Assembly: GCA_963576565.1 (NCBI GenBank)
Contig: OY755042.1
Coordinates: 13,928,262 to 13,992,261, forward strand
DNA: 64,000 nucleotides
Direction of reading: 5' to 3'
DNA from: Aspidapion aeneum
Lineage: Eukaryota; Arthropoda; Insecta; Coleoptera; Brentidae
Under the pieces are notes generated by a model. It ran no database searches. It had not been told where the DNA came from and worked only from the letters and a program-made list of their open reading frames with translations. Below, piece by piece: positions 21,930 to 31,924 of the stretch. The translations under genes and the position numbers were made by a program. Position 1 is the first letter of the stretch, and each line of letters starts with the position of its first letter.

Positions 21930-22279
21930 GCACTTCAGTAGCATCAGTAGGAGCTCCTATCCATATTCCTGGACGACATTTAATATTTGGGAAATAACAA
22001 TAAAGCCAGGTAGTATTTTGGAACTGCGCCACGCCTGTCCCAAGCCTGGGGTCGAAGGAGGAGCGATTGGGGATTAACATCCCGCTAAAAAACCAGGGTT
22101 CACCTGGCCCAGGTGACAGCACCCTTACAGGCTGATGTTGGCTCGCCAAAACCTAGAGGAGAAAAGCATTGATTAAAAATCCTGGCTCTTCAAGTAGGGG
22201 GTTGAGCCTTTAGACTAGTTCTCTAATACTTGTAAAAAATAAATCATTTATCAAAAAGCCTAAACAAAGCCTCGGAGCA
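21930..22279 (+). other. Probable 5' untranslated region of the LINE
   Basis: GC-richer sequence (CACCTGGCCCAGGTGACAGC near 22102) runs directly into the ATG of the LINE endonuclease at 22280. I infer it is the LINE 5' leader from position only. A 91-codon frame on the minus strand is treated as a shadow. Confidence 0.45.
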
Positions 22280-22456
22280 ATGGATGGAAATTCTCGAAGA
22301 CCAAAAAAGCAAAGGCAAAGGACTCTGAATATAGCTACATGGAACGTACCGGGAGTGAACCAAAAGTTGGACATTGTTGCAACCGAATTGCAGAATAGTA
22401 AGATAGATATTATTGCACTCACAGAGACAAAAAATAAAGAAACAGCTAAAAGTAGT
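22280..22456 (+). pseudogene. LINE ORF, N-terminus of APE-type endonuclease (first piece)
   Basis: This is the start of an APE-like endonuclease of a non-LTR retrotransposon. Residue 1 is the Met at 22280. A basic stretch (RRPKKQRQR) is followed by NIATWNV at about residue 17 (first catalytic Asn motif) and IDIIALTETK at about residue 43 (catalytic Glu motif). The frame is cut at 22456 by the BEL/Pao element. The same protein resumes at 29777 after the duplicated GTAGT, in the frame expected if the insertion were absent. The family resembles the endonuclease/reverse transcriptase LINEs common in aphids and beetles. Confidence 0.9.
22452..22456. repeat. Target-site duplication, left (GTAGT)
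   Basis: The pentamer directly before the 5' LTR is repeated at 29772-29776 directly after the 3' LTR. Five base pairs is normal for BEL/Pao integration. Confidence 0.97.
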
Positions 22457-23214
22457 TGCTTCGTCCCGGCGTTTAGTTTTAAGATATAAAATTTAGAGAC
22501 ATTTATCTAAATTAGAATGCTTTTATTTTCTTTTTTTTTGCTAGAGTTATGCTAAAACTTTATACTTAAAGTTACTTTATTTCTTGGTTTAAACTAATTT
22601 AGTTACTAAGATATGCCTTGCCTACAAAAAGGGTAAAAATTTGAATTTGCGCGGTGAATTATATGCTCAAGAATGCATTGACTTTACTTTATTATTTTTG
22701 CTTTTTTTACCTTGAGTATATCCATTTTCCATCCTTTTTTAATTTAAGTTTTCCCTAATTTTATACATACCTTTTTACTGCTGTATTGCTCATATACAGC
22801 AGTGCTCCAACGTCCGTCTTGCTATACGGAGCTTCATGCGAATATTTGGGGTACTCTCCATACCAGTGATATATATTGATCGCCAAGTGAAATCACATGC
22901 GTGCTTTTTTAAGACAGCGGTCGTGTATAAACATTTATGGATTGCTTTGAAGTGCTACTGCTACTACTTTGATTGGAATTATTTGGATTCGACTGTGCAG
23001 TTGTCCATGTACCAAGTTCCTTTCATCCAAGGGTAAGTCAAAGTGTTTTTGAGCTGCGTTTCTTTACAGTTTTTACTTATTCCCTATGCTACTATTCCTA
23101 ACTAAAAACACAAAAGTGTAACCTAAGAGTGGGAACTATTGGACTGGAGATCCCTATTGCTACAGTTCGGTTGGTTTGTTGACTTTTTCATGCGAAAGAC
23201 GTCTCGACCGACCA
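22457..23214 (+). repeat. 5' LTR of the BEL/Pao element, 758 bp
   Basis: It begins TGCTTCGTCCCGGCG and ends CTCGACCGACCA, the canonical TG...CA. It is the same length and apparently the same sequence as 29014-29771. A 66-codon frame near its middle occurs identically in both LTRs and is not considered a gene. Confidence 0.97.
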
Positions 23215-23219
23215 TTTTT

Positions 23220-23237
23220 TGGTCCTTCGAGCCGGAT
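23220..23237 (+). other. Primer-binding site matching tRNA-Tyr 3' end
   Basis: TGGTCCTTCGAGCCGGAT starts 5 bases after the 5' LTR. From memory, its complement matches the 3' end of eukaryotic tRNA-Tyr: CCA, then the acceptor strand pairing with a CCTTCGA 5' end, then the T-stem CCGG. Minus-strand DNA synthesis would start here. Confidence 0.85.
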
Positions 23238-23740
23238 TTCCCGTTCTGCGGAATAGGTGCTCTCAGAGTTGCATAATTGTGTTTGAAGTTAGGACTTTAC
23301 TTTGCGTCTTTTTGAGACAAGGCATATCTTAGGTTTTACATTTTATCTACGGTGTGTCTATTGTACGTTGCACGTACCAACTTGCATTGCATTTTTTATT
23401 TGTGCAATATACAAATTGCATACAAATTTTGAAAAATTTATTTTTTTTCAAAATTAAAATTTATTGCGCTGTCGATGTATGTAAGGCTTGCGTTTCCTTG
23501 CGTACCTACACAAATATAGAAACTCTTATCAGTTGCTAAATTTTTTGTGCATATTTTTTAGCATTTATACTTTTTGCTAAAAACTTGCTGTTCTTTACTC
23601 AATATTTGCTAAAAGCCGCTGGCCTTTTAATATTGCTTTGAATCTTGGTTTACGAGGGAATTTGAAAAGTACTACGATATATTTTTTAAATTTGCTTCCC
23701 TTATTAACTATTGCTTTACTTTACACTTTAACCTTTTAAA
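23238..23740 (+). other. BEL/Pao leader between primer site and gag
   Basis: About 500 bp of AT-rich leader without a supported open frame. It would hold packaging and dimerisation signals if the element is active, but I cannot identify them. Confidence 0.6.
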
Positions 23741-26700
23741 ATGGTAAACGATACCGAAAAAAAGGTAAGCTCGGCTAAGGCCTTGCGTCAGACTGCAATC
23801 AATCAGTTGAGTGTGCTTGAACACTATGCCAATCAGGCGAAAACAAATCCAGCTGCTCACACAAGGTTTAAAGTTAACTTTAAAAAACTTTCTTCTTGTT
23901 GTAAGAGCTTTGAAAAGCATCATAATGCTTTACTGATCTTGATTTCAGACGATTCTGAAGCTCTGGAAGCTCAGAATAAAATACAAAAAGATTTTTTGGA
24001 TAGATGCGTAGAGGTTGAGGCTTTGCACTATGATTTATTTGAGGTGGAGGCTGAAGAAATAAATCGAAGCCACAATGAGGTAAATAATCAAACAATTATT
24101 TTTCCGGAACCAGAATTTTCTCTTCCTAAGTTAAATGTCCCTCCTTTTTCGGGCGATGTTGAGGAGTTTCCAAGCTTTATTGAGATTTACAATGCGGTTG
24201 TACATACGCGTAAGAGCTCGGACATTGAGAAGTTTAAATATTTACGTACGATTTTAAGAGGCCCTGCTTTAAATTTAATTAAAAATATACCTCTTGAAGG
24301 AAATAATTATTTACTTTGCTACGATACGCTGATTTCCAGATATGACAATAAGCGCTTGCGTGCGGTTTCTTACTGGAAATCTATCGAAAACTCACCTCGG
24401 CTATCCAATGATGACGTTTTAGAATTGCGCAAAATGCTAGATACGTTCAAGGAAAACCTTGATTGCTTAAAAAATATGGGATATGCGACCCATAGTTGGT
24501 GCTTTATTACTGCGAACATGCTTTTGGATCGATTAGATCCGGGAACGCGTAAGTTATTTGAACAAAATCACGCTTCTAATTTAATGCCAAAATACGAAGA
24601 TATTTACAAATTTTTAGAGCAACATTGCACGGCTCTTGAATCTTTATCTTTGTCCATGAAACAAGATATTGTTCAAAACTCACGACCAGGGAACTTCTCG
24701 AGATCCCCCCGTAATCCACGAAATAAAACAGTTTTACTTGCAAACAGACAGTCACAAAAAACTCCAAATTCCAAACAAAACACGTGTTTCTACTGCAAAG
24801 CAAAAAATACACATCTGATTTTTAGCTGTGAATCTTTTTTAACGAAACCAATTCAAGAACGCATTGATTTTATTAGAAATAATAAGGGATGCACCAACTG
24901 CATGGCTAGTTTTCATCAAGTAAACTCGTGCACTTCACAAAAAAGATGTAGATTTTGTTTTTTAAATCACCACAGTCTTTTATGCCTAAAAAATAACTCC
25001 CCAGCTTCGGTGATTGCTTCTTCTTCTGTGACGTCTAGTGGATCACAAACTAACCCCGTAGAAAATCAGATTACTGAAAATAAATCTATTCACGCGGGTA
25101 CTGTGCTTGGCGACTATGACACGTTGCTTTGCACTGCTTTGCTGCACATCCGTGATGCATACGGAAATTGGCACGAAATACGCGCCATCTTGGATAATGG
25201 CGCCATGTGCTCCTTTATAACGAAAAAATGTGCGAATGCACTCGGACTTCCTAAATCCAACATTTCGCTTAATGTAAACGGTTTAGGAGATATGTCTACT
25301 ACTGCGCGCCATGCGGTGCACTGTAAAATTGCTGCTATCGATAATAAATCGAAAATTTTTAGTCTAGAACCTGTATTAATAGACCAAGTTTGCGATAAAA
25401 TGCCAAGTGTATCTTTTAACCAAAATTCTTTGCACTACTTAACTGGTCTAAAATTAGCTGATCCCAGTTGGTATAATCAAGCTGGAATTCAACTTCTTAT
25501 TGGCGCGGACCTTTATGGATCACTTTTAGAAGAAGGTAGACTTTATTTTGGTCCAAACACCCCCTCTTGTATTAATACAGTCTTCGGATGGACTTTGCTC
25601 GGAAAAATGCCTCTGCAAAATGCTGCTTTTGCATCAAAAAATATTTCTACTTTTATGGCAACTATTTCCACTCCTGATTTAAATAATACCTTGCAAAAAT
25701 TCTGGGAGTTGGAAGAGGTTCCTACGGTGGAGAAAAATTCACCTTCAGATATTTTTTGCGAAAAATATTTTGAAAAAACTACTATACGCGATGTGGACGG
25801 TAGATACACCGTTTCGTTGCCTTTTAAAATGAATCCCGTTGATTTCGGCGATACCCGAACCCTTGCTTTGCGTCGGTTGTACTCGCTTGAAAAACGTTTG
25901 CTAAATGATAAAAAATTATTTACTTCTTACTCACAAGTAATGCAAGAATACTTGGATATGGGTCACATGCGTGCAGTTTCACCACCTACTAACTCAGAAA
26001 TTCATGAATATTTTTATATTGCTCACCATGCGGTTATAAAAGAAAGCTCGAGTAGCACGCCTGTTCGTCCTGTCTTTGACGCATCGAGTCATTCTTTAAA
26101 TAAGCCTAGCCTAAATCAAGCCCTTCACACGGGCCCTAAACTACAAGGAGATTTAGTTAAAATTTTGCTTAATTTTCGGCTACATAAATATTGTTTTGTT
26201 AGCGATATTTCTAAAATGTACAGAATGATAAATGTGGAGGAAAATCAACATAAATACCAACGAATTTTATGGCGTTTTAATTCTGAAGAATCGGTGCAAG
26301 ATTACGAATTGAAAACTTTGACTTTCGGGGTAAACTGTTCCCCATATTTAGCAATTCGAACCTTGCTTAAATTAGCCGATGATTATCAAGACTTACCGTT
26401 GGCTTCTGCGATTTTAAAGGACAGCGTCTATATAGACGACTGCGTAGTAAGTTGCAATGATTTTGATCAAATCATGCTTATGAAAAATCAATTAATTGAG
26501 TTATTAGGGCGAGGTGGATTTGAACTGAAAAAATGGGCATCAAACGAACCCAAATTGCTTGCAGACTTGCCTGCAACCCACATACAAACCAAAGACTTTT
26601 CTTTGGATCGAGAGGATGCAAACTCTCTAAAAATTTTAGGCTTGAGGTGGAACCCTCAAAGTGATAACTTTTTTTATTCTTTTAATTATAATACAAAAAT

Positions 26701-28612
26701 TTGCACTAAGCGTAATTTGCTTAGTACCCTTGCGAAATGCTTTGACCCTTTAGGTTTTCTTACACCGGTTACGTTTTTTGCAAAAAATTTAATCCAGTAC
26801 TTATGGTTTATAAAGTTAGATTGGGATCAGTTAGCACCCCCGGAAATAATTTCCAAGTGGAAAAAATTCGAGGAAGAACTCAAATTATTTTCTGAATTTT
26901 ATATCCCAAGAATGATTGATCTCTCTAATTTTCAATTTTGTCAAATTGTTGGATTTAGCGATGCATCCGAGCGAGGTATGTGTGCGGCGGTTTATTTTCG
27001 TATTGTTTATCAAAACGGAGATATTAAAACGTATTTTGTGTGCGCAAAATCGAAAGTCGCTCCCATAAAAAGAATCAGTATTCCCCGTTTGGAGCTCTGT
27101 GCGGCAGTTTTGCTAGCTAAACTCATTCAATTTATTCAAAATACTTTTGCTAATAAAATTGCTTTTCAAAATACCATTGCTTTTACGGATAGTATGGTTG
27201 CGCTCTCTTGGATCAAAGGATCACCACATGCGTGGCGCACTTTTGTATCCAACCGAGTCACATACATACAAGAAAAAATTCAGCCTTGCGATTGGAACCA
27301 TGTTCCTTCTGAATTAAATGCCGCGGACCCCGGGTCACGTGGTCTATTGCCTGCAGATTTAATTAATTGTTCCCTTTGGTGGCAAGGACCCGAGTTCCTT
27401 TGTAAGCCACAAGAGACATGGGATTTTACTAAAAATAATATTACTACACCCAAAGAAGCTCTCGAAGAGGAGCGAAAATTGGTGTTTGCTGCAACAATTG
27501 AACCAAATTTTTTGGATTGTCTGCTTAACAAATTTTCAAATTTTTTGCGTTTAATTAGACTTGTTGCTTTTATACTACGTTTTATTCACAATCTTCGCGC
27601 GCGTAAATTTAATAATGAGAAAATTATTATTAATTCTACGTGGTTAATACAATATGAGTTACAAAATGCTATATTTGTGCTTATAAAACACGTGCAAAAT
27701 AAATATTTTCAAAACGAGATTTCTTTACTTGTCGATAATAAACCGTTGCCAAAGGTTTTTAGAAAATTAAATCCGTTTTTGGATCAAAATAATATTTTAC
27801 GCATTGGCGGAAGATTATGCAATTCGGAATTAGATTATGACAAAAAATTTCCTATACTTTTACCCGGTGATTCTCAATTTACAAAGTTATTGATTGCGCA
27901 TACTCACGAGAAACATATGCATACCGGCATAAACACGACTTTATTTTTACTTTTTCAAAATTATTGGATTTTTGCAGCTAAAAGGCATATAAGAAAAATA
28001 ATTTCGCGTTGTTCTACATGCTGGCGCACGCGCCCCAGTAATTATCAACCCCCTGTTGGTAATTTGCCAAAATTTCGCGTTTCACAAGCAAAAGCTTTTC
28101 AACACGTTGGCGTTGATCTTACGGGAAGTTTTGCTATTACAATGAGCCGCATGCGCGGTGCAAAACGACTTAAGGCTTATGTCGTTCTATTTATTTGCGG
28201 TTGTACGAAGGCGGTACACTTAGAAATTGTGTCAGACTTATCGGCAGACGCTTTTATGGCAGCGTTCCGACGTTTTATGGCCAGAAGAGGACGCGTGGAA
28301 GTAGTCTACTCGGATAACGCGTCGAATTTTACGCTTTCTGCTAAAATGCTTAACGAGATGTTTGCTGAAGTTGCTAATCGCGAATCAATTCGTTGGCACT
28401 TCAACCCTCCATCCGCACCCCACATGGGCGGTTTGTGGGAAAGTAACATCAAAAGTGCAAAGTCTCATTTACTACGAGTAATTGGAGAACAGGTGCTTAC
28501 TTTTGAGGAGCTTTATACTGTGGTTACGCAAGTAGAAGCTATCCTCAATTCTAGGCCTTTGTGTCCAGTCAGCACAGATCCAAATGATTTGACTGCACTG
28601 ACATTTCCTTAG
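23741..28612 (+). CDS. gag-pol: BEL/Pao gag-pol polyprotein (1623 codons, C-terminus out of frame)
   Basis: A single open frame. Residues 1-125 are a helical gag N-terminus. Around 126-330 is a DUF1759-type capsid-like region (LPKLNVPPFSGD, FKYLRTILRGPA). Three Cys/His knuckles follow: C349/C352/H358/C363, C384/C387/H392/C397 and C403/C406/H411/C415. The aspartic (A17-type) protease is at 460-625 with the motif LDNG at D485, where Ser or Thr is usual after the Asp. Reverse transcriptase has D822 and YIDD at 897-900. RNase H has D1074, E1118, D1150 and D1196. Integrase has a zinc site (H1389, H1394, C1424, C1427) and catalytic D1459, D1525 and E1567. The frame stops at TAG 28610-28612, before the usual C-terminal domain, which continues in the +1 frame. 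Otherwise no stop interrupts it. This domain order is the BEL/Pao signature. Confidence 0.97.
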   Translation: MVNDTEKKVSSAKALRQTAINQLSVLEHYANQAKTNPAAHTRFKVNFKKLSSCCKSFEKHHNALLILISDDSEALEAQNKIQKDFLDRCVEVEALHYDLFEVEAEEINRSHNEVNNQTIIFPEPEFSLPKLNVPPFSGDVEEFPSFIEIYNAVVHTRKSSDIEKFKYLRTILRGPALNLIKNIPLEGNNYLLCYDTLISRYDNKRLRAVSYWKSIENSPRLSNDDVLELRKMLDTFKENLDCLKNMGYATHSWCFITANMLLDRLDPGTRKLFEQNHASNLMPKYEDIYKFLEQHCTALESLSLSMKQDIVQNSRPGNFSRSPRNPRNKTVLLANRQSQKTPNSKQNTCFYCKAKNTHLIFSCESFLTKPIQERIDFIRNNKGCTNCMASFHQVNSCTSQKRCRFCFLNHHSLLCLKNNSPASVIASSSVTSSGSQTNPVENQITENKSIHAGTVLGDYDTLLCTALLHIRDAYGNWHEIRAILDNGAMCSFITKKCANALGLPKSNISLNVNGLGDMSTTARHAVHCKIAAIDNKSKIFSLEPVLIDQVCDKMPSVSFNQNSLHYLTGLKLADPSWYNQAGIQLLIGADLYGSLLEEGRLYFGPNTPSCINTVFGWTLLGKMPLQNAAFASKNISTFMATISTPDLNNTLQKFWELEEVPTVEKNSPSDIFCEKYFEKTTIRDVDGRYTVSLPFKMNPVDFGDTRTLALRRLYSLEKRLLNDKKLFTSYSQVMQEYLDMGHMRAVSPPTNSEIHEYFYIAHHAVIKESSSSTPVRPVFDASSHSLNKPSLNQALHTGPKLQGDLVKILLNFRLHKYCFVSDISKMYRMINVEENQHKYQRILWRFNSEESVQDYELKTLTFGVNCSPYLAIRTLLKLADDYQDLPLASAILKDSVYIDDCVVSCNDFDQIMLMKNQLIELLGRGGFELKKWASNEPKLLADLPATHIQTKDFSLDREDANSLKILGLRWNPQSDNFFYSFNYNTKICTKRNLLSTLAKCFDPLGFLTPVTFFAKNLIQYLWFIKLDWDQLAPPEIISKWKKFEEELKLFSEFYIPRMIDLSNFQFCQIVGFSDASERGMCAAVYFRIVYQNGDIKTYFVCAKSKVAPIKRISIPRLELCAAVLLAKLIQFIQNTFANKIAFQNTIAFTDSMVALSWIKGSPHAWRTFVSNRVTYIQEKIQPCDWNHVPSELNAADPGSRGLLPADLINCSLWWQGPEFLCKPQETWDFTKNNITTPKEALEEERKLVFAATIEPNFLDCLLNKFSNFLRLIRLVAFILRFIHNLRARKFNNEKIIINSTWLIQYELQNAIFVLIKHVQNKYFQNEISLLVDNKPLPKVFRKLNPFLDQNNILRIGGRLCNSELDYDKKFPILLPGDSQFTKLLIAHTHEKHMHTGINTTLFLLFQNYWIFAAKRHIRKIISRCSTCWRTRPSNYQPPVGNLPKFRVSQAKAFQHVGVDLTGSFAITMSRMRGAKRLKAYVVLFICGCTKAVHLEIVSDLSADAFMAAFRRFMARRGRVEVVYSDNASNFTLSAKMLNEMFAEVANRESIRWHFNPPSAPHMGGLWESNIKSAKSHLLRVIGEQVLTFEELYTVVTQVEAILNSRPLCPVSTDPNDLTALTFP

Positions 28613-28970
28613 CCTGGAACCACTTACGACTGTTCCAGACCTCGATTTTGACCAAGTGCCTTTAAATAGGCTTTCTCGGTGGCAGTTGCTGCAAAAACTG
28701 CATCGCGATTTTTGGCGTAGATGGCACAGAGATTACTTACATACATTGCAACAACACGCTAAAGTGAATCAAGACAAAATTGATCCCATTGCGATTGATA
28801 CGATGGTTTTGATCAAAGATGATCAAACCACTCCCTTAAATTGGGTATTGGGACGAGTAGTAGGATTGCACCCTGGTACTGATAATGTAGTAAGAGTTGC
28901 TACAGTTAAAACCTCCAAAGGTTTATTCAAGAGGCCTTTGGTGAAATTGTGCCCTCTCCCTAATGCTTAG
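28602..28970 (+). pseudogene. C-terminal integrase-tail domain (DUF5641-like), +1 frame relative to gag-pol
   Basis: The +1 frame is open from 28602 to the TAG at 28970 and begins HFLSLEPLTTVPDLDFDQVP. It continues through RLSRWQLLQKLHRDFWRRW, a segment with WVLGRVVGLHPGTD, and the RPLVKLCPL ending usual for the domain that closes BEL/Pao integrases. It overlaps the upstream frame by 11 bases. A few residues that normally join the two parts (a Pro-Gly turn before His-Phe) are absent, so a short deletion of a non-multiple of three explains the break better than programmed frameshifting. A Met at 28656 is unlikely to be a native start. Confidence 0.9.
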
Positions 28971-29000
28971 TTCAGAAAATACCATACCCTGGGTATTTTC

Positions 29001-29013
29001 AGGGGGGCCGGAA
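29001..29013 (+). other. Polypurine tract
   Basis: AGGGGGGCCGGAA lies immediately before the 3' LTR and is the expected plus-strand primer. It is interrupted by CC, which is slightly unusual. Confidence 0.85.
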
Positions 29014-29771
29014 TGCTTCGTCCCGGCGTTTAGTTTTAAGATATAAAATTTAGAGACATTTATCTAAATTAGAATGCTTTTATTTTCTTTTTTTTTGCTA
29101 GAGTTATGCTAAAACTTTATACTTAAAGTTACTTTATTTCTTGGTTTAAACTAATTTAGTTACTAAGATATGCCTTGCCTACAAAAAGGGTAAAAATTTG
29201 AATTTGCGCGGTGAATTATATGCTCAAGAATGCATTGACTTTACTTTATTATTTTTGCTTTTTTTACCTTGAGTATATCCATTTTCCATCCTTTTTTAAT
29301 TTAAGTTTTCCCTAATTTTATACATACCTTTTTACTGCTGTATTGCTCATATACAGCAGTGCTCCAACGTCCGTCTTGCTATACGGAGCTTCATGCGAAT
29401 ATTTGGGGTACTCTCCATACCAGTGATATATATTGATCGCCAAGTGAAATCACATGCGTGCTTTTTTAAGACAGCGGTCGTGTATAAACATTTATGGATT
29501 GCTTTGAAGTGCTACTGCTACTACTTTGATTGGAATTATTTGGATTCGACTGTGCAGTTGTCCATGTACCAAGTTCCTTTCATCCAAGGGTAAGTCAAAG
29601 TGTTTTTGAGCTGCGTTTCTTTACAGTTTTTACTTATTCCCTATGCTACTATTCCTAACTAAAAACACAAAAGTGTAACCTAAGAGTGGGAACTATTGGA
29701 CTGGAGATCCCTATTGCTACAGTTCGGTTGGTTTGTTGACTTTTTCATGCGAAAGACGTCTCGACCGACCA
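29014..29771 (+). repeat. 3' LTR of the BEL/Pao element, 758 bp
   Basis: It begins TGCTTCGTCCCGGCG and ends CTCGACCGACCA. It has the same length as the 5' LTR and no difference seen. The second copy of GTAGT (29772-29776) follows. Confidence 0.97.
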
Positions 29772-29776
29772 GTAGT

Positions 29777-31215
29777 GTCGGTAATTTTGTCCACATATTC
29801 ACTATAAGTAGTCCCAAAATAAAGGAGAGCAACCAGATCGGTATCCTGATTAATGAAGGAAAACCTCAAAAATAAGATTACGGACTACGATTGCATTAAT
29901 GATTGCATTAATAAGAGTTTACATGAAGATGCTTAGACATAATATAAGCATAATAGCAGCCTACGAACTTGATGAGACTATCACCAAAATCGGAATTACC
30001 AGGAAAATATTTATGCTTGGCGATTTTAATAGTCGAACTAGTTGACAAACCCAAAGCAAAGTGGTGGGACCGTTTGGAGAAACTAACAAGCTTAAAATAA
30101 ATAATGATTTTGCTAAACATAAGGATATTCATCGATAAACCTGGATTTAGCCATTAAGAAATCTTAACTCAATCATTGATTATGCTATAGGTAGACAACA
30201 CTCGGACTTAAAGTGCTACGATATGCGAGTACTTCATGGTGTTATCTGTGGATCTAACCACCATCTGGTAAAAGGAAAAATTTCGGTTCCTTTACGAAAA
30301 ACAAATGGAGGTGAAAGTTTTGAAAAAAATGAAAACCCAGAATGCATCGAACAAAATCAAAAATGCAACTTTAAAAGTCTAGAAATCTAAAGTTTGCAAA
30401 GATTGTATCAGAAACGGTTAGATTAAAAACGAATAAACGCAGAACACGCATTTGAAGAGATTTATACAAACATAGTAAAAAAACCGAACCGAACCGATAC
30501 CAAGATAATAGAAATAGCAATAAGATTTGGAGAATGGAGATTTGGGGGGAATACAGGCAATAGTCAATTAGAAAAACTCGCATACTTGAAGTGGCTCAGT
30601 ACTAAAAACCAAAGGGATCTTGAAATCTACAGGGAAACCAGAAGACAGCTAAAGAAAAAAATTAAATGTTCGAGCGCAAATCCCAAAATATAAATACACA
30701 TGTAGGAGGTAGGCAAAGTTCTGAAGTACGGCAATTCAATTCTACGGTAAAAAAAACCCAATAAAAGAGAACGTAAACATTCAGATCAGCAAACCAGAAC
30801 AATGGACAGAATAGAAGTACATGGAGAGAAAGTAAACATCGAAAAAGAAATGATAAGGAATAGTATTAAAAACCTTGAATCAGGAAAAGCTAGCGGACCT
30901 GGGGGAATATACGCTGAAATGCTCAAATATGCATCAGATATTATCAATCTGATGATTAGAGAATTGCATTCATATCCTTAATACATGAAAAAGGAAACAA
31001 GCTGGACTGCAACAATTACAGAGGAATTTCAGTAATCAGTAGTTTAAGTAGATTGTAAGGTGGGATTCTTAGAGATTTAATAGAAAATGATTTTCATGAA
31101 CAAGAAGAGGGTTTCGTGCAGGCAGATCTTGTAGCGAGAATGTTTTTTGTCTTAAAAAATTAATTGAGAAAAGGAGTGCCAGAAATATCGAGACTCATGT
31201 TAACTTTGTGGACCT
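29777..31215 (+). pseudogene. LINE ORF, rest of endonuclease and N-terminal reverse transcriptase
   Basis: It continues the endonuclease begun at 22280. Pieces in several frames give FVHIF near the start, FMLGDFNSR near 30010 (catalytic Asp motif), a SIIDYAI piece near 30172, and a GSNHHLVK piece near 30250 (normally an Asp-His motif). Reverse transcriptase pieces follow: SGKASGPGGIYAEMLKYA near 30885, GNKLDCNNYRGISVIS near 30995, GFRAGRSC near 31110 and an IETHVNFVDL stretch ending at 31215. Many stops and frameshifts make it a pseudogene. It is interrupted at 31215/31216 by a hAT-type element and resumes with QKTYDTV. Confidence 0.88.
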
Positions 31216-31916
31216 CAGGGGCGGCTAGTGCATAGGGGCTGCAGAGCTGCAGAACCCCCAAAATTTTCACATTATTTGACTATTTTTCAGCCGCTGCTAT
31301 TTTTGTAATATAATTATTTTATTTCTAAAATTATTCGAATAGCAGTATATTTTCGGTCCGGTGTTGGTATAGTAGGCCTTCAAATCGCGTACATGTGTTG
31401 AGTATGACGCCGCGCGCCGTCGCCGAAGGCCGCATTTCACAGTCGGTCAAAAGAAGTTATTGGCATTGTTGCGCTGCTAAATTGCAACACAACGTAGCTG
31501 GGCGGCTAGTAACCCCTTCCTTCGCCCCGCACCGCACTTGCTCATGGGTTTAGATAGCGAAATCTAGGCAAAAATAGAGCTGCAAAACTTGCCGTTCCAG
31601 TACAATTCCGGGCGGGCGGGCTCAGCGTTGCGTGTTTGCGGGCGCATTTATTTATTTAGAAGACGCCAAACGCATGAGCGGGAGGTTATGGTCGTGTTTG
31701 TTGTTTGTTTTTGTATAATTGTGCTAAGGTAGTGAATGTGAATTAAATCTTTTGTAAAAACGCTATTTTTTCCTAGGCATTGTAATTTTTGGCAAACCAA
31801 ACTTGGCAATTTTTTACTTTATATAATAGACACGTGATCTGGAGACTGTAAAAAAATTGCATTTTTTATACCCTATCGGCAGAACTCACTAAATATACTT
31901 TCACGAGCAGCCACTG
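31216..31916. mobile_element. Non-autonomous hAT-type element, 701 bp
   Basis: The ends are CAGGGGCGGCTAGTG and CACGAGCAGCCACTG, imperfect inverted repeats of CAG...CTG type. The element is flanked by a perfect 8-bp target duplication GTGGACCT (31208-31215 and 31917-31924), the hAT signature. The first half is markedly GC-rich (CGCCGCGCGCCGTCGCCG near 31408), unlike the surrounding DNA. No transposase frame is present. It interrupts a LINE reverse transcriptase exactly between two conserved residues. Confidence 0.95.
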
Positions 31917-31924
31917 GTGGACCT

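Larger units (their letters stand above)
22457..29771 (+). mobile_element. Complete BEL/Pao LTR retrotransposon, 7315 bp
   Basis: The order is 5' LTR (22457-23214), primer-binding site (23220-23237), leader, gag-protease-RT-RNase H-integrase frame (23741-28612), a frame-shifted C-terminal piece (to 28970), polypurine tract (29001-29013) and 3' LTR (29014-29771). A GTAGT target duplication flanks it. There is no envelope-like frame between the polyprotein and the 3' LTR. Both LTRs are 758 bp and identical in every stretch I compared, so the insertion is recent. It sits inside the endonuclease region of an older LINE. The one visible lesion is a frame break near 28600. Confidence 0.97.

Noticed and set aside
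22836..23036. 66-codon frame found identically at 22836-23036 and 29393-29593
   Set aside because: Lies in the two LTRs. Identity reflects LTR duplication, not coding selection.
28971..29013. Possible envelope gene after pol in the BEL/Pao element
   Set aside because: Only 43 bp separate the last stop from the 3' LTR and they hold the polypurine tract, so there is no room for an envelope frame.
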